Source: Streptomyces sp. 3214.6
GTDB lineage: Bacteria; Actinomycetota; Actinomycetes; Streptomycetales; Streptomycetaceae
Assembly: GCF_900129855.1 (NCBI RefSeq)
Contig: NZ_LT670819.1
Coordinates: 1 to 64,000 of the forward strand
Reading direction: 5' to 3'
Length of the DNA stretch: 64,000 nt
In this document: piece by piece, positions 35,019-44,956 of the stretch
Position numbering within the stretch: the stretch's first letter is position 1
How the letters are laid out: each line of letters starts with the position of its first letter
The notes under the pieces: generated by a model
What the model saw: only the letters and a program-made list of their open reading frames with translations
Databases searched by the model: none
Told to the model about the DNA's origin: nothing
Position numbers and translations under genes: made by a program

Positions 35019-38000
35019 GTGCCCTTGTCTTCCCCGGCCCGCGCACACCCGACAGCCCCGCGGACGGCCGAGCGCCCGCCAGCGCGGCCCATCCCTACCG
35101 GTGGCGGCTGAACCGGGCGGGAATCGTCAACGTCTGGTTCTACTTCGACCAGCGCTTCGATCTCTCGGGCGGCCGCCTGGTGCTGCGGGGATCGAACGGG
35201 TCCGGCAAGTCCCGGGCCCTGGAGATGCTACTGCCGTTCGTCCTGGACGCCGACCGGCGCCGCATGGATGCCACCGGGTCCGGCAAGGTCCGGCTGGAGG
35301 ATTTGATGCGGGCGGGCGGCGACGGCCAGGCCAACCGGCTCGGGTATGTGTGGCTGGAGCTCACCCGTGCCGTGGAGGACGCCGGCGGTGAGCAGCGCAC
35401 AGAGTTCGTGACCGCGGGCGCCCTGATCCGCTTCTCGCACAGTGCCGCGGAGGCGAAGGCCTGGTACTTCCTCACCCCCCTGCGGGTCGATGAGGACCTG
35501 GTCCTTCTCGACACCAGCCGGGTCCCGCTGTCGAAGGAAGGTCTGGCCGCCGTCATCGGAGCGGACCGTCTGACCTCGTCTCCCGATGTTCACCGCGACC
35601 GGGTACGCACGGCCGTCTTCGGGCTCCACGGCGACCAGGGACGCGAGCGGTATACGGGGCTGCTGCAGTTGCTGCACACGCTGCGCTCGCCCGACGTGGG
35701 CAATCGCATCGACGAAGGCCGCCTGCCTCAGATCCTTTCCGACGCCCTGCCCCCGCTGTCCGACAAGGCCATCGCCACAGCGGGTGAGGAACTCGACGGG
35801 CTGGAAGAGACCCGGGCCGCGCTGGCCCGGCTGGAAACCGCCTACGGTCACGTCGCCGACTTCCTCAGGGTCTACACCCGTTACGCCACGGGCGTCTGTA
35901 TCGCCGCCAGTGACCGCACTCAGGCTGCGGCCGTCCTGGCCCGGGACACCGACGCGAGGGCCGCACAGCGGGAGGAGACACACCTCCAGCTCGTCCGCGA
36001 CCATGCTGACGCGGTAGCCGAGGTCCGCGAACTGGACGGCTATCGCGACGAGTTGGAAGCAACCGTCGCCGGAATCCGGCAGTCGAGCGAGTACAGGGCT
36101 GCCCGGGAGCTCAGCGAACGCCTCGGCACCCTGCAGGCTCTGGAAGCGGCCGCCCGCAACGCCATGGCCACCACCGAGGGGGCCCGTGAGGAGGAACAGC
36201 GCACCGCCGACGCGTGCAACGAAGCGGCCCAGGACGCCAAGAGCGCGGCAGACGAGGCGGCCCAGATCGTCCAGCAGGCCGGTGAACTCCTGGTGGGGGC
36301 AGGTCTCAACACCCCGCTGCCCGCTGCCCCGCACTTCGAGGTGCGGGAGCCTGATCTCGTGGTGGAGCCGGTGCGCACCACAGCGGATGCCGACCCGGAG
36401 CCCGTCAGCCGCCCGGCGGCACTGCCTCTCATGCCCGCCCCGGACGACATCACCGCGACCATCGACGCCCTGCTCGCGGCGATCCCCGCGCTGCGCTCGG
36501 CTGCGGCCACCCGGGCCCAGCAGACAGCCGCACGCGCCGGCGAGGCCCGGGAACTGGTCTCCGCTCTCGAGAAAGTACGGCGCGCACAGGACCGGGCCGA
36601 AGACGCCGCCGAAGACGCCGCCGCGGCTGAAGACAAAGCGCAGCAAGCAGAAACCAACCGCGATGAAGCGGCAGCGAAGCTGGCCGTGGCCTGGCGGACC
36701 TGGACCGCATCCTCGCGCTCGCAGCGTCTGCTGGGCGACGTCGACTGGCACAGCACGGCCGTCGCCGCCCTCCTGGACGACATCGAAGCCCTGGCCGGTG
36801 ACGTGCCGGCCAGCCCGGACGCCGACCGTGAACTGGCCCGCCTGGATGCCCTTGCCCATCAGGTGGCCGCGCCTGCCCGGGCCCTGCACGCACAGCAGAC
36901 GGCCGCATTGGCCGCACAGACACAGCAGGACAACGCCCGGCGCGAGCAGTTGCTGGCCGAAGCCGGGGAACTGCGACGGGAGCGCGATGTGCCGCCGGCA
37001 GTGCCGGACTGGCTGGACAGCCCGCCTGCCGGTGCACCGGCGCTGTGGCAGCTGCTGGAGTTCCGTTCCGAGGTCGACGCGGGGGTGCGGGCCGGCGTGG
37101 AGGGCGCCCTGCTGGCCTCGGGGCTGCTGTACGGCGTCCTCACGCAAGACGGCGACGTGGTCGCCGAAAGCGGCCAGCTGTTGGTGACAGCCAGCGGTCC
37201 CCCGGCGCTGCGCTCACTGCGCACGCTGCTGGTCCCGGCCGGGAGCGACAGCAGGGAGGTGGCACGCGTCAACGCAGTCCTGGATCAGATCGCCCTGAGT
37301 CCGGGGCACCCCACCTGGGTGGCGCCCGACGGCTCGTGGGGCAACGGTCCTCTGAGGGGACGTCACCTGCCCGCAAGCGCCCGCTACATCGGCGCCAGGG
37401 CGCGGGCGGCCGCCCGCGCGGCCCGTCTCGCCGAGATCGACGTCCTGCTCGAACAGTTACAGCAGGCGGCACAGGAGCGCAGCGAGCAGCAGGACGCCCT
37501 AGAGGCCAGGCTGCGGGACCTGGAGAGCCACCTGGTGGAGGCTCCGCGCTCCGTGCAGCTCGCGACGCTGCGCCTGCAGGCCGCCTCAGCCCGTACGGAC
37601 GCCGTCGCCGCCCGCAGGCAAGCAGGCGCGCTCGCGGAGGAGGCCCAGCGGATGCAGCGGGCCTGGACGACCCGCCAGCACAGCCACCGCGAAGTCTGTG
37701 CGGCCCTGGGAATGCCCGACGACGCAGAGGGTCTGCGGACCATGCAGGCCTGTGCGGAGCAGTCGCAGGCCATGTGCCGGGATGTGGACCGCGCCGGCGA
37801 AGCGGTCAAGAAGCATCTCGCCCGCCGGCAGCTTCTGCTGGCACGCCTGCGCACCGTCCGCGACCGGCGCAGTGAGGCAGAGGGACACGCCGAGTCGGCA
37901 GGCCTGGACTGGTCGCGGGAGGCCTCTGCGCTGGCCGCATTGCGCGAGAGCCTCGGATCCAGCCCGCAGGAGGTGCACGACCGTCTCGACGCAGCCGAAC

Positions 38001-39253
38001 GGGAGCTGAAGCAGACCAAGGCGATCCTGCAGCGCACCAACAGCCAGGTACTCGACCTGACCGGCCAGGTGGCCGCGGCCAAGGAGAAGGCGCAGGGCGC
38101 CCGGGAGAAAGCACAAGAGGCACGGGCGGCTCTCGTCCAGCAGGCCCAGGCGCTGCACCGGCGCCTGGGCCATCCGGCTCTGGCCGTGGCCCTGGTCCCG
38201 GGCACGGTTGCTCCTGCGGAACTGCTGTCGGCGAGCGCCGGTGCGGACGACGTCCTGGCTGCGGTGCGCGAGGTCCGGGCAGCGGTACAGCGGCCGGAGA
38301 GCACCGCCGATGCCACCGCGCTGGTACGCGCCCAGTCGGTACTGGAACGCAACACCGCGGGCGCCTACGACGTGACCGTCACGATCGAGGACGACCTGCA
38401 TGTCGTGGAACTGACGGATGCCAGCGGACGGCGCCACATCGCCGATGCCGCAGCCGAACTGCGGGAACGACGCGACCGCGGACGCAGCGCGCTGACCCAG
38501 CGTGAGCGCACGGCCTTTCACCACTTCGTCCTGGGCGGGATGGCCGAAGAACTCCGCAACCGCATCCTCGAGGCCGAAGGCCTGGTCAAGGCGATGAACA
38601 CCTCGCTGCAGCCCATCACCACCAGCCACGGCATCGGCGTCAAGATCCGCTGGCGCCTGGCCGATTCGGCCAACGAGCACATCACGCGGATCAAAGAGCT
38701 GATGAAACGCGACGTCCATGTGCTGCGCGAAGCGGAATCCGAGGAACTCATCAGCCGGCTCAAGGCACTCGTGGACGCCGCCTACAGCGATGACCCCCAG
38801 GCCGGATACGCCACCCACCTGCACACGGCTCTCGACTACCGGGCCTGGCATGTCGTGGACGCCTTCATCACCGGTCCCGAACCGGGCCAGGAACGCAAGA
38901 TCAGCCGCCGGGCCAAGCTCTCGCAGGGCGAGACCCGCTTCGTGTCCTACGTGACCCTGTTCGCCGCCGCCGACGCCTACCTCAGCAGCCTGCCCGACAC
39001 CGGCCGGGCCCTGCGGCTGATTCTCCTGGACGACGCCTTCGCCAAAGTCGACCACCGGACCATCGGCGAACTGATGGCGCTTCTGGTCCGCCTGGACCTC
39101 GACTTCGTCATGACCGGCCACGCCCTGTGGGGATTCTTCGCCGAGGTTCCCGCCCTGGACACCTACGAAGTGCGCCGCGCCGAAGGCACCGCGGCCGTGA
39201 CTACCCACGTCCACTGGGACGGCCGCAACCGCCACCTGCGCGCCGCATCATGA
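35015..39253 (+). CDS. jetC: Wadjet JetC-like SMC ATPase
   Basis: This 1412-residue MukB/SbcC-like SMC protein has Walker A GSNGSGKS (59-66), very long coiled coils with a central hinge-like region, an ABC signature KLSQGETRF (about 1302) and Walker B LILLDDAFAKVD (about 1336). It is the DNA-extruding motor that measures circular plasmids. Codon 815 (37457-37459) is TTA, the second such codon in this operon. A GGGAGG precedes the GTG start, which overlaps the jetB stop. The jetD start overlaps its stop (ATGA, 39250-39253). Confidence 0.9.
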   Translation: MSALVFPGPRTPDSPADGRAPASAAHPYRWRLNRAGIVNVWFYFDQRFDLSGGRLVLRGSNGSGKSRALEMLLPFVLDADRRRMDATGSGKVRLEDLMRAGGDGQANRLGYVWLELTRAVEDAGGEQRTEFVTAGALIRFSHSAAEAKAWYFLTPLRVDEDLVLLDTSRVPLSKEGLAAVIGADRLTSSPDVHRDRVRTAVFGLHGDQGRERYTGLLQLLHTLRSPDVGNRIDEGRLPQILSDALPPLSDKAIATAGEELDGLEETRAALARLETAYGHVADFLRVYTRYATGVCIAASDRTQAAAVLARDTDARAAQREETHLQLVRDHADAVAEVRELDGYRDELEATVAGIRQSSEYRAARELSERLGTLQALEAAARNAMATTEGAREEEQRTADACNEAAQDAKSAADEAAQIVQQAGELLVGAGLNTPLPAAPHFEVREPDLVVEPVRTTADADPEPVSRPAALPLMPAPDDITATIDALLAAIPALRSAAATRAQQTAARAGEARELVSALEKVRRAQDRAEDAAEDAAAAEDKAQQAETNRDEAAAKLAVAWRTWTASSRSQRLLGDVDWHSTAVAALLDDIEALAGDVPASPDADRELARLDALAHQVAAPARALHAQQTAALAAQTQQDNARREQLLAEAGELRRERDVPPAVPDWLDSPPAGAPALWQLLEFRSEVDAGVRAGVEGALLASGLLYGVLTQDGDVVAESGQLLVTASGPPALRSLRTLLVPAGSDSREVARVNAVLDQIALSPGHPTWVAPDGSWGNGPLRGRHLPASARYIGARARAAARAARLAEIDVLLEQLQQAAQERSEQQDALEARLRDLESHLVEAPRSVQLATLRLQAASARTDAVAARRQAGALAEEAQRMQRAWTTRQHSHREVCAALGMPDDAEGLRTMQACAEQSQAMCRDVDRAGEAVKKHLARRQLLLARLRTVRDRRSEAEGHAESAGLDWSREASALAALRESLGSSPQEVHDRLDAAERELKQTKAILQRTNSQVLDLTGQVAAAKEKAQGAREKAQEARAALVQQAQALHRRLGHPALAVALVPGTVAPAELLSASAGADDVLAAVREVRAAVQRPESTADATALVRAQSVLERNTAGAYDVTVTIEDDLHVVELTDASGRRHIADAAAELRERRDRGRSALTQRERTAFHHFVLGGMAEELRNRILEAEGLVKAMNTSLQPITTSHGIGVKIRWRLADSANEHITRIKELMKRDVHVLREAESEELISRLKALVDAAYSDDPQAGYATHLHTALDYRAWHVVDAFITGPEPGQERKISRRAKLSQGETRFVSYVTLFAAADAYLSSLPDTGRALRLILLDDAFAKVDHRTIGELMALLVRLDLDFVMTGHALWGFFAEVPALDTYEVRRAEGTAAVTTHVHWDGRNRHLRAAS

Positions 39254-40581
39254 ACCCTCATTCCCTCCCCCAGCTGCCCGCCCCCGTCCGCAGCTACCTC
39301 GACGACCCCAGCCTCACCTCGCTGTGGGAGGCCGCCCACAGACGGCTGGAGCGCAACCGCCTGTCCCCCACCGGAACCGTGCAGGCCCAGCTCGACACCG
39401 AAGGCGCCAAGCGGCTGGGAGGACTGCTCGGCACCCGGCTCGAGCCCGGCCTGCGCCGCATCCAACTGGGCGCTCTGGACGCGGCCTTGAGGGCATCAGC
39501 CGCCCAGTGCGGCCTTGTCAGCGTCGTGGCGGAGCTGACCGGCCGACCCCTGCAGGACCGGATGTCGGCCAAAGAGGCACAGCAGACAGCGTGGACCGCG
39601 CTCTGGCAGCAGCTGGATGGCGACCTCACCCGTGCAGGCCTGGCCCACGCGGGCTGGATCGCCGAATGGCTCGGGGAGTTGAGGAGCACCGGCATCCTCA
39701 CCCGCGCCGGCATCGAAGCTGCCACTGCTGCCCTCAGCGGCACCGTGCGCACCATCGCCACACTCACGAACACCCCCCTTCACGACCCGCCCGGCACCGG
39801 AGCAGAGGATGTGAGGCAGTGGGAGCTGAGCGAGCTCGCCGCACATACGACCGGCGACGCCCACGGACTCGACGAGGACCGTCTCACCGGCATCCTGGTC
39901 CTCAAGGCCATTGCGGCAGCCTGCACACTGCCGTCGCCCGACTCGGCCGCAAGCCGCCGGCTGCTGTGGGAACGGGTCGGCGTCAGCACAGACACCCTGT
40001 CGGGAACCGTCATGGTGTGGAAGCTGGAGCCGCCCGGAACCCATCCCTGGGCGATGATGATGCGCACCCGCAGCGATCTGTCGCTGGTGACACACCTGAC
40101 CCTTCAGGAGCTGCGCGCTGTCCCCGATGTCGCTCTGACAGTGCCGGGAACAACCGTGTATTTCTGCGAGAACCCGCAAGTGCTTCAGGCCGCCGCCCGG
40201 TATGACCTGCCCGGCATCCTGATCTGCGGCAGCGGCAACCCGTCCGCAGCCGGATGGGAACTACTGCAACGGCTCACCAGCGGCGGAGCGGACGTCGCCT
40301 ATCACGGCGACTTCGACTGGCCCGGCATCGCCATCGCCGACCGCGTGATGCGGGCCGGAGCACGCCCCTGGCAGATGCACGCTGCCGACTACCTCAACGC
40401 ACTGGCCGAACTGCCCGCCGAACGGCTCCTCCCTCTTGCCGGGCCGGCCACCCTCACCCCCTGGGATCCTCAACTAGCTGCCGCCATGAACCAGTACGGT
40501 CTCGCCGTACACGAAGAAGCCCAACTGCACCATCTCCTCCCCGACCTGCGTCACGACAGACCCACGTGTGGGTTTCGGTGA
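39250..40581 (+). CDS. jetD: Wadjet JetD-like TOPRIM nuclease (DUF2399)
   Basis: This 443-residue protein starts at the ATG overlapping the jetC stop. The C-terminal part carries the TOPRIM marks VYFCENPQVL (Glu near 306) and the DxD motif YHGDFDWPGI (about 353-358), as in JetD of Wadjet and topoisomerase VI A subunits. JetD cuts DNA once the SMC complex has stalled on a small circle. With all four genes intact and strictly coupled, a complete and probably working Wadjet system is present. The next gene converges 15 bp away. Confidence 0.88.
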   Translation: MNPHSLPQLPAPVRSYLDDPSLTSLWEAAHRRLERNRLSPTGTVQAQLDTEGAKRLGGLLGTRLEPGLRRIQLGALDAALRASAAQCGLVSVVAELTGRPLQDRMSAKEAQQTAWTALWQQLDGDLTRAGLAHAGWIAEWLGELRSTGILTRAGIEAATAALSGTVRTIATLTNTPLHDPPGTGAEDVRQWELSELAAHTTGDAHGLDEDRLTGILVLKAIAAACTLPSPDSAASRRLLWERVGVSTDTLSGTVMVWKLEPPGTHPWAMMMRTRSDLSLVTHLTLQELRAVPDVALTVPGTTVYFCENPQVLQAAARYDLPGILICGSGNPSAAGWELLQRLTSGGADVAYHGDFDWPGIAIADRVMRAGARPWQMHAADYLNALAELPAERLLPLAGPATLTPWDPQLAAAMNQYGLAVHEEAQLHHLLPDLRHDRPTCGFR

Positions 40582-40596
40582 TTGGAGACCGTCGCA

Positions 40597-41364
40597 TCAG
40601 GAGATGCTCCGTCCGCCGTCGATGACCAGGGTGGTTCCGGTGATGTAGGAGCCTGCCGGCGAGCCGAGCAGCAGCATCGCGCCGACGATCTCCTCCGGTT
40701 CGGCGATCCTGCCGAGCGGGATCTTCGACGCCAGAGCTTGCTCACCGTCACGGCTTCCCCAGATGGGCTGGGAGAAGGCGGTGCGGACAATGCCTGGCGC
40801 GATCGCGTTAGCACGGATGTTCATGGGGCCCCACTCGGTGGCGATGCTCCGGACCAGCGAGTTGAGCGTGGCCTTCGCCGCGCCGTAGGCGCCCAGGAAG
40901 GGATTGGCCTGGAAGGCCGCCACGCTCGATGTGACGACGATGCTGCCGCCCCCGTTCTCGGCCATCCGCGGAAGGAATCCGCGGACGAGGTCGAGTGTGT
41001 TCATCGGGCCGGTCAGGAGGATCTTCTCGAAGTCCGCGCGCGAAACCTCCGTGAGCGGTCCGCCGGTCATGAACCCTCCGCCGTGGGCGATGAGTGTGTC
41101 AACGGGCCCGAATTGCGACTCGGCGCGCTCGGCGAGGGTGGCGATGCTCTCGGCATCCCACAGGTCGCACACGATTCCCTCGACATCGACACCGTCGGCC
41201 TTGAGTTCTGCAACGGCCCTGTCGACGTCGGTCTGCAGATTGCTGGAGATCACGGTACGAGCACCGACGGCGTGGAAGCCACGTGCGATGGCCAGGCCCA
41301 TCCCCTGGGTAGAGCCGGTGATCAGCACAGTCTTGTCCCTCATATCGAAGGCAGAGAGGCTCAT
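40597..41364 (-). CDS. SDR-family oxidoreductase
   Basis: I start at the ATG at 41364 with GGAAGGA upstream; a longer frame runs to 41553 through the operator region. The 255-residue protein has the NAD(P) motif TGSTQGMG, and the catalytic Ser (VTSSVAAFQ) and Tyr-x3-Lys (YGAAK). The usual NNAG of the family is replaced by AHGGG. It ends with the common GTTLVIDGGRS tail, so it is a classical SDR of unknown substrate. An HxlR-type site just upstream links it to the catabolic cluster beyond 53 kb. Confidence 0.9.
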   Translation of the reverse strand: MSLSAFDMRDKTVLITGSTQGMGLAIARGFHAVGARTVISSNLQTDVDRAVAELKADGVDVEGIVCDLWDAESIATLAERAESQFGPVDTLIAHGGGFMTGGPLTEVSRADFEKILLTGPMNTLDLVRGFLPRMAENGGGSIVVTSSVAAFQANPFLGAYGAAKATLNSLVRSIATEWGPMNIRANAIAPGIVRTAFSQPIWGSRDGEQALASKIPLGRIAEPEEIVGAMLLLGSPAGSYITGTTLVIDGGRSIS

Positions 41365-41490
41365 GGGGGTTTTCCTTCCGCTGCGGCGTCCTGGAGCCGG
41401 ATGCCGCGGGGCAGCGCCATGTGGGGTTTGTGAAGTGGCACGCGAGCAGCGATCCGCACGCCGGAGACCTTCATGTGCCCGACGCGACAT

Positions 41491-41534
41491 ATAACTACTT
41501 TCTCGATAGTAACTGGTCGAGTGACCATAGTTAT
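41491..41534 (-). promoter_or_regulatory. HxlR-type operator and promoter region of the SDR gene
   Basis: Read on the minus strand, 41491-41513 gives TTACTATCGAGAAAGTAGTTAT, which matches AACTATCGAAAACGTAGTTAT at 58225-58245 in 19 of 21 compared positions. Further TAGTTAT/ATAACTA halves extend to 41534. The second copy lies beside the hxlR-type gene, so this is probably the target of that regulator. Confidence 0.6.
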
Positions 41535-41694
41535 CGGCACCGCTGCTCGTCAAGCATCCGGGTCATCCTGCCGACATCTCCGCTGCCGACAGGGGCCCAA
41601 ACGCCACTGCAGAACCTCTCGACAGACTCCGCCGCGGGTAGGACGCGGCTGGCATCGGCCCGCCTCCCCACCCACATTGATGCCTGAAACGGAT

Positions 41695-41719
41695 CAATAT
41701 CTCCTGAATAGGTATTGGA
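41695..41719. promoter_or_regulatory. LysR-type site shared with lysR-caiB intergenic region
   Basis: CAATATCT, six bases, then TAGGTATTGGA. The same two words occur at 53887-53924, between the lysR-type and caiB-type genes, with 19 bases between them. The half-sites are roughly inverted (AATATC/GGTATT). It lies midway between the two SDR starts. Confidence 0.5.
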
Positions 41720-42048
41720 TTCGAAACTATTGAGTCTGCAAGTCTGAAGGCATCAGCGAGAGGCACCACACACATGCTGCAGGTCTTCCGCATGCCTGAA
41801 CGCCCCTGATTCCGACCGCGTCCGAAGTGACGTGGCAGGAACGCCGAAGGCCGCTCTCCTGCCGCACCAGTCTCTGCACCCGCAGCCAGACCATCCGCGT
41901 CGCGTCCTGCGTTGTCACGACCGCAGGCCCAGGAGCGGCCAGATCACGCTCGACGGTCACGAGGTACTGGCCCGGTCCTGCCGCTCCTGCTGCCACGCAA
42001 CGGCACAACCTCCCGGACGGACGAGTCACACTCGAGAGGAATGCACGA

Positions 42049-42801
42049 ATGAGTCAACGAGTCGCCATCGTCACGGGCGGGGCACGCGGCATCGGCGCCG
42101 CCATCGCCGCCCGCCTGGCCGCCGACGGAGATGCCGTCGCCATCTTCGACCTCGACGAGCGCAGCGCCGAGCGCACGGCGCAGGCCATACGGGACCGCGG
42201 CGACAAAGCGATCGCGCTCACCGTAGACGTGTCGCAGGCGGATTCCGTGCAGTCCGCGGTGGCCGCGGTCGCCGAACGGCTCGGGCCCCCGACCGTCCTG
42301 GTCAGCAATGCTGGCGTGATCAGGGACAACCTCCTCTTCCGCATGGACGAGGCCGACTGGGACACCGTGATGAACGTTCACCTGAAGGGTGCGTTCCTCA
42401 CTGCCAAGGCCGCCCACTCATACATGCGGGACATCGGTCACGGCCGCATCGTCGTGCTGTCGTCAACGTCGGCTCTCGGCAAGCGAGGGCAGGCCAACTA
42501 CGCGACCGCCAAGGCCGGGTTGCAGGGATTCGTCAAGACGCTCGCCATAGAGCTCGGCCGGTTCGGCATCACGGCCAACGCCATCGCACCTGGATACATC
42601 GTGACCGACATGGCAGGCCAGACAGCGGGCCGGCTGGGCATCACCGTCGAGGAACTCACCGCCCGTAATCTCCCCTCCATTCCGGTCGGCAGGGCAGGAA
42701 CCCCCGAGGACATCGCCCACGCCGCTTCGTTCTTCGCCAGCGAGGGGGCCGGATTCGTCACCGGCCAAGTGCTGTATGTGGCAGGAGGACCCCGTGCATG
42801 A
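42049..42801 (+). CDS. FabG-like SDR
   Basis: I use the ATG at 42049 with GAGAGGA upstream. The 250-residue protein has TGGARGIG near the N-terminus, SNAGV, the catalytic Ser (VLSSTSALG) and YATAK, and ends in VAGGPRA. This is the 3-oxoacyl-ACP-reductase-like SDR pattern. In this setting it may act as a hydroxyacyl-CoA dehydrogenase for the catabolic cluster; that link rests only on the shared upstream motif. Confidence 0.9.
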   Translation: MSQRVAIVTGGARGIGAAIAARLAADGDAVAIFDLDERSAERTAQAIRDRGDKAIALTVDVSQADSVQSAVAAVAERLGPPTVLVSNAGVIRDNLLFRMDEADWDTVMNVHLKGAFLTAKAAHSYMRDIGHGRIVVLSSTSALGKRGQANYATAKAGLQGFVKTLAIELGRFGITANAIAPGYIVTDMAGQTAGRLGITVEELTARNLPSIPVGRAGTPEDIAHAASFFASEGAGFVTGQVLYVAGGPRA

Positions 42802-42880
42802 GGCCTGGCATGTCGAAGCCACAGCCTTTCTGACATTGAAGCCTTCTCGGTAACACCTCGTGACGGTTTGTGATCTTCGT

Positions 42881-43714
42881 TCAGGTGGTGCTGCCGTGTT
42901 CCATCTGGAGCAGGACGAGGACGGCTCGGGCGATCCGGGTGATGCTGCCAGAGCCGAGGCTGACCCGGCGGAGAGCCATGAGCGTGACTTTGAGCAGGGC
43001 ATGCGCACGCTCGGCGACACTGTGGATGCCACGGATCACCTTGTTGAACGCCTGTTGTTCGAGGCCGAGTTCGCGGCCCTGGGTTTCTTGACCGGGTGGC
43101 GGAAGCCCTCGCCGGCGTTCTCGTAACCGAGGTCGGTCAGGGTCGGGATAACGAGGGTGGCGGCGAGTCGGTTCAGTGCGGTGATCAGGCCGTGGGTGCG
43201 GGCGCAGGTGGTGTCGTGTTCGAGGCCGGGACGGACCGGGAAACCCCGACCGGCCAGCCGTCTGGGGCGGAGATGACCTGCTGTCGGCGTACACCTGCAC
43301 GTTCCCGCCATGGTGCTTGTGTTTCCCGGACCACCACAGGTCGGCCCCATGGGGGACAGCGACGCGGTCGGTGCGGATGACGGTGCCGTCCAGGTTGAGG
43401 TGGGTGTACCCGGTGGCAGCCGCCCGCTCCAGCGCGGTGGACAGGTCCGGGGCGTGGTCGGCGAGCACGGTCAGCCCCTCGTACAGATAGCGGTAGGCGG
43501 TGGGCACCGAGCTCTGGTTGTGCCGGGCGAGTTGGGCCAGCCGGGTCCCGTCGTCGAACCACCGCAGGACGAGGATCCCCTGCTTGAAGACGCCCAGGGC
43601 GTGGGTGTTCTTGCGGGTGCCGAGCCGGTCGCGGTGCTCGCGCAGGAGCTGGGCCAGGGGCTCGGCGGTCTCCCTGCCGACATCGAGCACAGCGGTGCAG
43701 GTGGTACTGGTCAA
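42881..43714 (-). pseudogene. IS5-type transposase, frameshifted three times
   Basis: The N-terminal HTH and first DDE part (YTHLNLDGTVIRTDRV, GKHKHHGGNVQVYA) are in the first frame. QVISAPDGWPVGVS follows in a second frame after about 16 inserted bases near 43,275. LEHDTTCARTHGLITALNRLAA to GFRHPVKKP follows in a third frame, and the C-terminus (FNKVIRGIHSVAERAHALL to LLQMEHG) is back in the first. Breaks fall near 43,280, 43,233 and 43,085. The length and order match IS5-family elements of Streptomyces. It is inactive. Clear terminal inverted repeats were not found; GAAGCCTTC-like words at both ends are only suggestive. Confidence 0.8.
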
Positions 43715-44019
43715 GGCGTGAAGCCTTCGGATGGATCATAGGCGCCGACGCCTCGCCCGCGACTACGGGGCCCTGCCCGCCGGCCACTCACATTCAGCCG
43801 CCCCTTCTTTCACACCCGCGGCTGGGCGGGCGCCGCATTCCGGTACGAGGCCCCGCAACGCGACGGCCGCAGCCGGCAAAGGCCCAGCGTCGCCCAGCCG
43901 TGGCACTCACAGCCCACACCCTGCCCTCTGGGAGTTGGAGCCGCATCCTGCCCGGCCAGGAGCGGTGCACGGGCGAAGGGACGAGCAGCCCGTTCTGCCG
44001 TTCCGGTGCCTGGCGGCCC

Positions 44020-44049
44020 TTGACAATCCCTGATGGGAAAGGACCTAAT
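44020..44049 (+). promoter_or_regulatory. promoter of leader peptide 1
   Basis: TTGACA (44020-44025), 18 bases, then CCTAAT (44044-44049), which lies inside a perfect inverted repeat CCTAAT-ATG-ATTAGG (44044-44058). The second leader has the same layout (TTGACA, 17 bases, TCTAAT). TTCGGAC and GGTGGTG words downstream are also shared. Confidence 0.65.
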
Positions 44050-44084
44050 ATGATTAGGCCCTTTCGGACAGGTGGTGATTCTCG

Positions 44085-44201
44085 GTGGGCGCGCTGGATG
44101 CGACGCTGTGCAGCCTCGGCGCAGACGTGCGCCTGATCACCCGCCGGCATGTCGACTTCTGCCGCATCTCCTCGGCCGCCTGTCCTTGCCCCCGGTCCTG
44201 A
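44085..44201 (+). CDS. 38-residue Cys-containing leader peptide 1
   Basis: A GTG after AGGTGGTGA opens a 38-residue frame whose centre is LITRRHVDFCRISSAAC. This matches small actinobacterial peptides annotated as putative leader peptides (RRHVDL-x-R with Cys near the end), which from memory often precede sulfur or cysteine uptake genes. Cysteines are at 9, 26, 33 and 35; those at 26 and 33 are shared with the second leader. Ribosome stalling at Cys codons when cysteine is scarce would be the expected mode of control. The next gene is a solute-binding protein 756 bp on. Confidence 0.75.
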   Translation: MGALDATLCSLGADVRLITRRHVDFCRISSAACPCPRS

Positions 44202-44956
44202 CTCACCCCTGGCTCCCCAGCAGCAGCCGCTTCGCCGCACCCTCGCAAAGATCCTTCTCTCGCCCGTAAGAGATGCGGCGAACAGCAGCACCAGGGCAGT
44301 GCGGGTCGGTTCGACGTCTCCCGGGCGAGGACCAGGGCCAACGCGAGCCGTGGGCATGACTGTGCCTGGTGCGGTCCCCCGTGGCCGGGATGTCGATGAC
44401 AGCGCACCGCTCCGGCCGACGTACGCGGCAGGTGCGGCGCCCTTGGGTCCAGTCTGCGGCCGGGGCAGGACTGGTGTGCCGACCTCCTGCGCGTCATCAG
44501 CCCGCTTCGCCTGGCCGTCACCCAACGGCCTCGGCCGTAACTGGACTCCGCCTTGGCGCGGGCCAACTGCCCTGGCTGCCAGCGTGCCTTGCCCACCGCG
44601 CCCCTTGTTCCGGAGCACTGCCCGTCTGCGGGTTGTCTCACCATGGAGTTCTTATGAGTGAACCCGCTGGTGCGGGCATACCCCCTTGGGCCGGCCGCGT
44701 CGGAATGCCTCCTGAGGCCACTGTCCGCACAGCGGGTACTTCCTCCAGCACTCGGGCCAGTGGACCCCCGCTGCCGCCGTGTACGGCTACTGATGCACGC
44801 CCGTAGGCCCTTGGCGGCGGCCGGAATCGCGGACTCCCCGCCTGGTACGGCCGGGTGACTCCTCACACGTGCGCCGCACGGAGCCTTTGAATCAGCCGCC
44901 TCGAAGCTCCCGCATCCCGGCCATACAGGCCGCTCTGCTACCGACTAAGGACTGCC
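44202..44956. other. 755-bp stretch between leader 1 and the solute-binding gene
   Basis: Frames on both strands are open but give no recognisable product. A gene directly behind the leader would be expected, so a gene may have been lost here. AAGGA occurs just before the solute-binding protein start. Confidence 0.45.

Larger units (their letters stand above)
41365..42048. other. 684-bp intergenic region between divergent SDR genes
   Basis: Apart from the two regulatory sites listed (41491-41534 and 41695-41719) I see no gene. Open frames from 41827 lack a start signal and precede the true start at 42049. Confidence 0.6.

Noticed and set aside
35228..37147. 639-residue minus-strand frame within jetC
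   Set aside because: Gly/Arg-rich antisense sequence; the SMC ATPase motifs are on the plus strand.
44054..44866. 270-residue minus-strand frame opposite leader 1
   Set aside because: No domain, no start signal, and it lies across the leader and its downstream gap.
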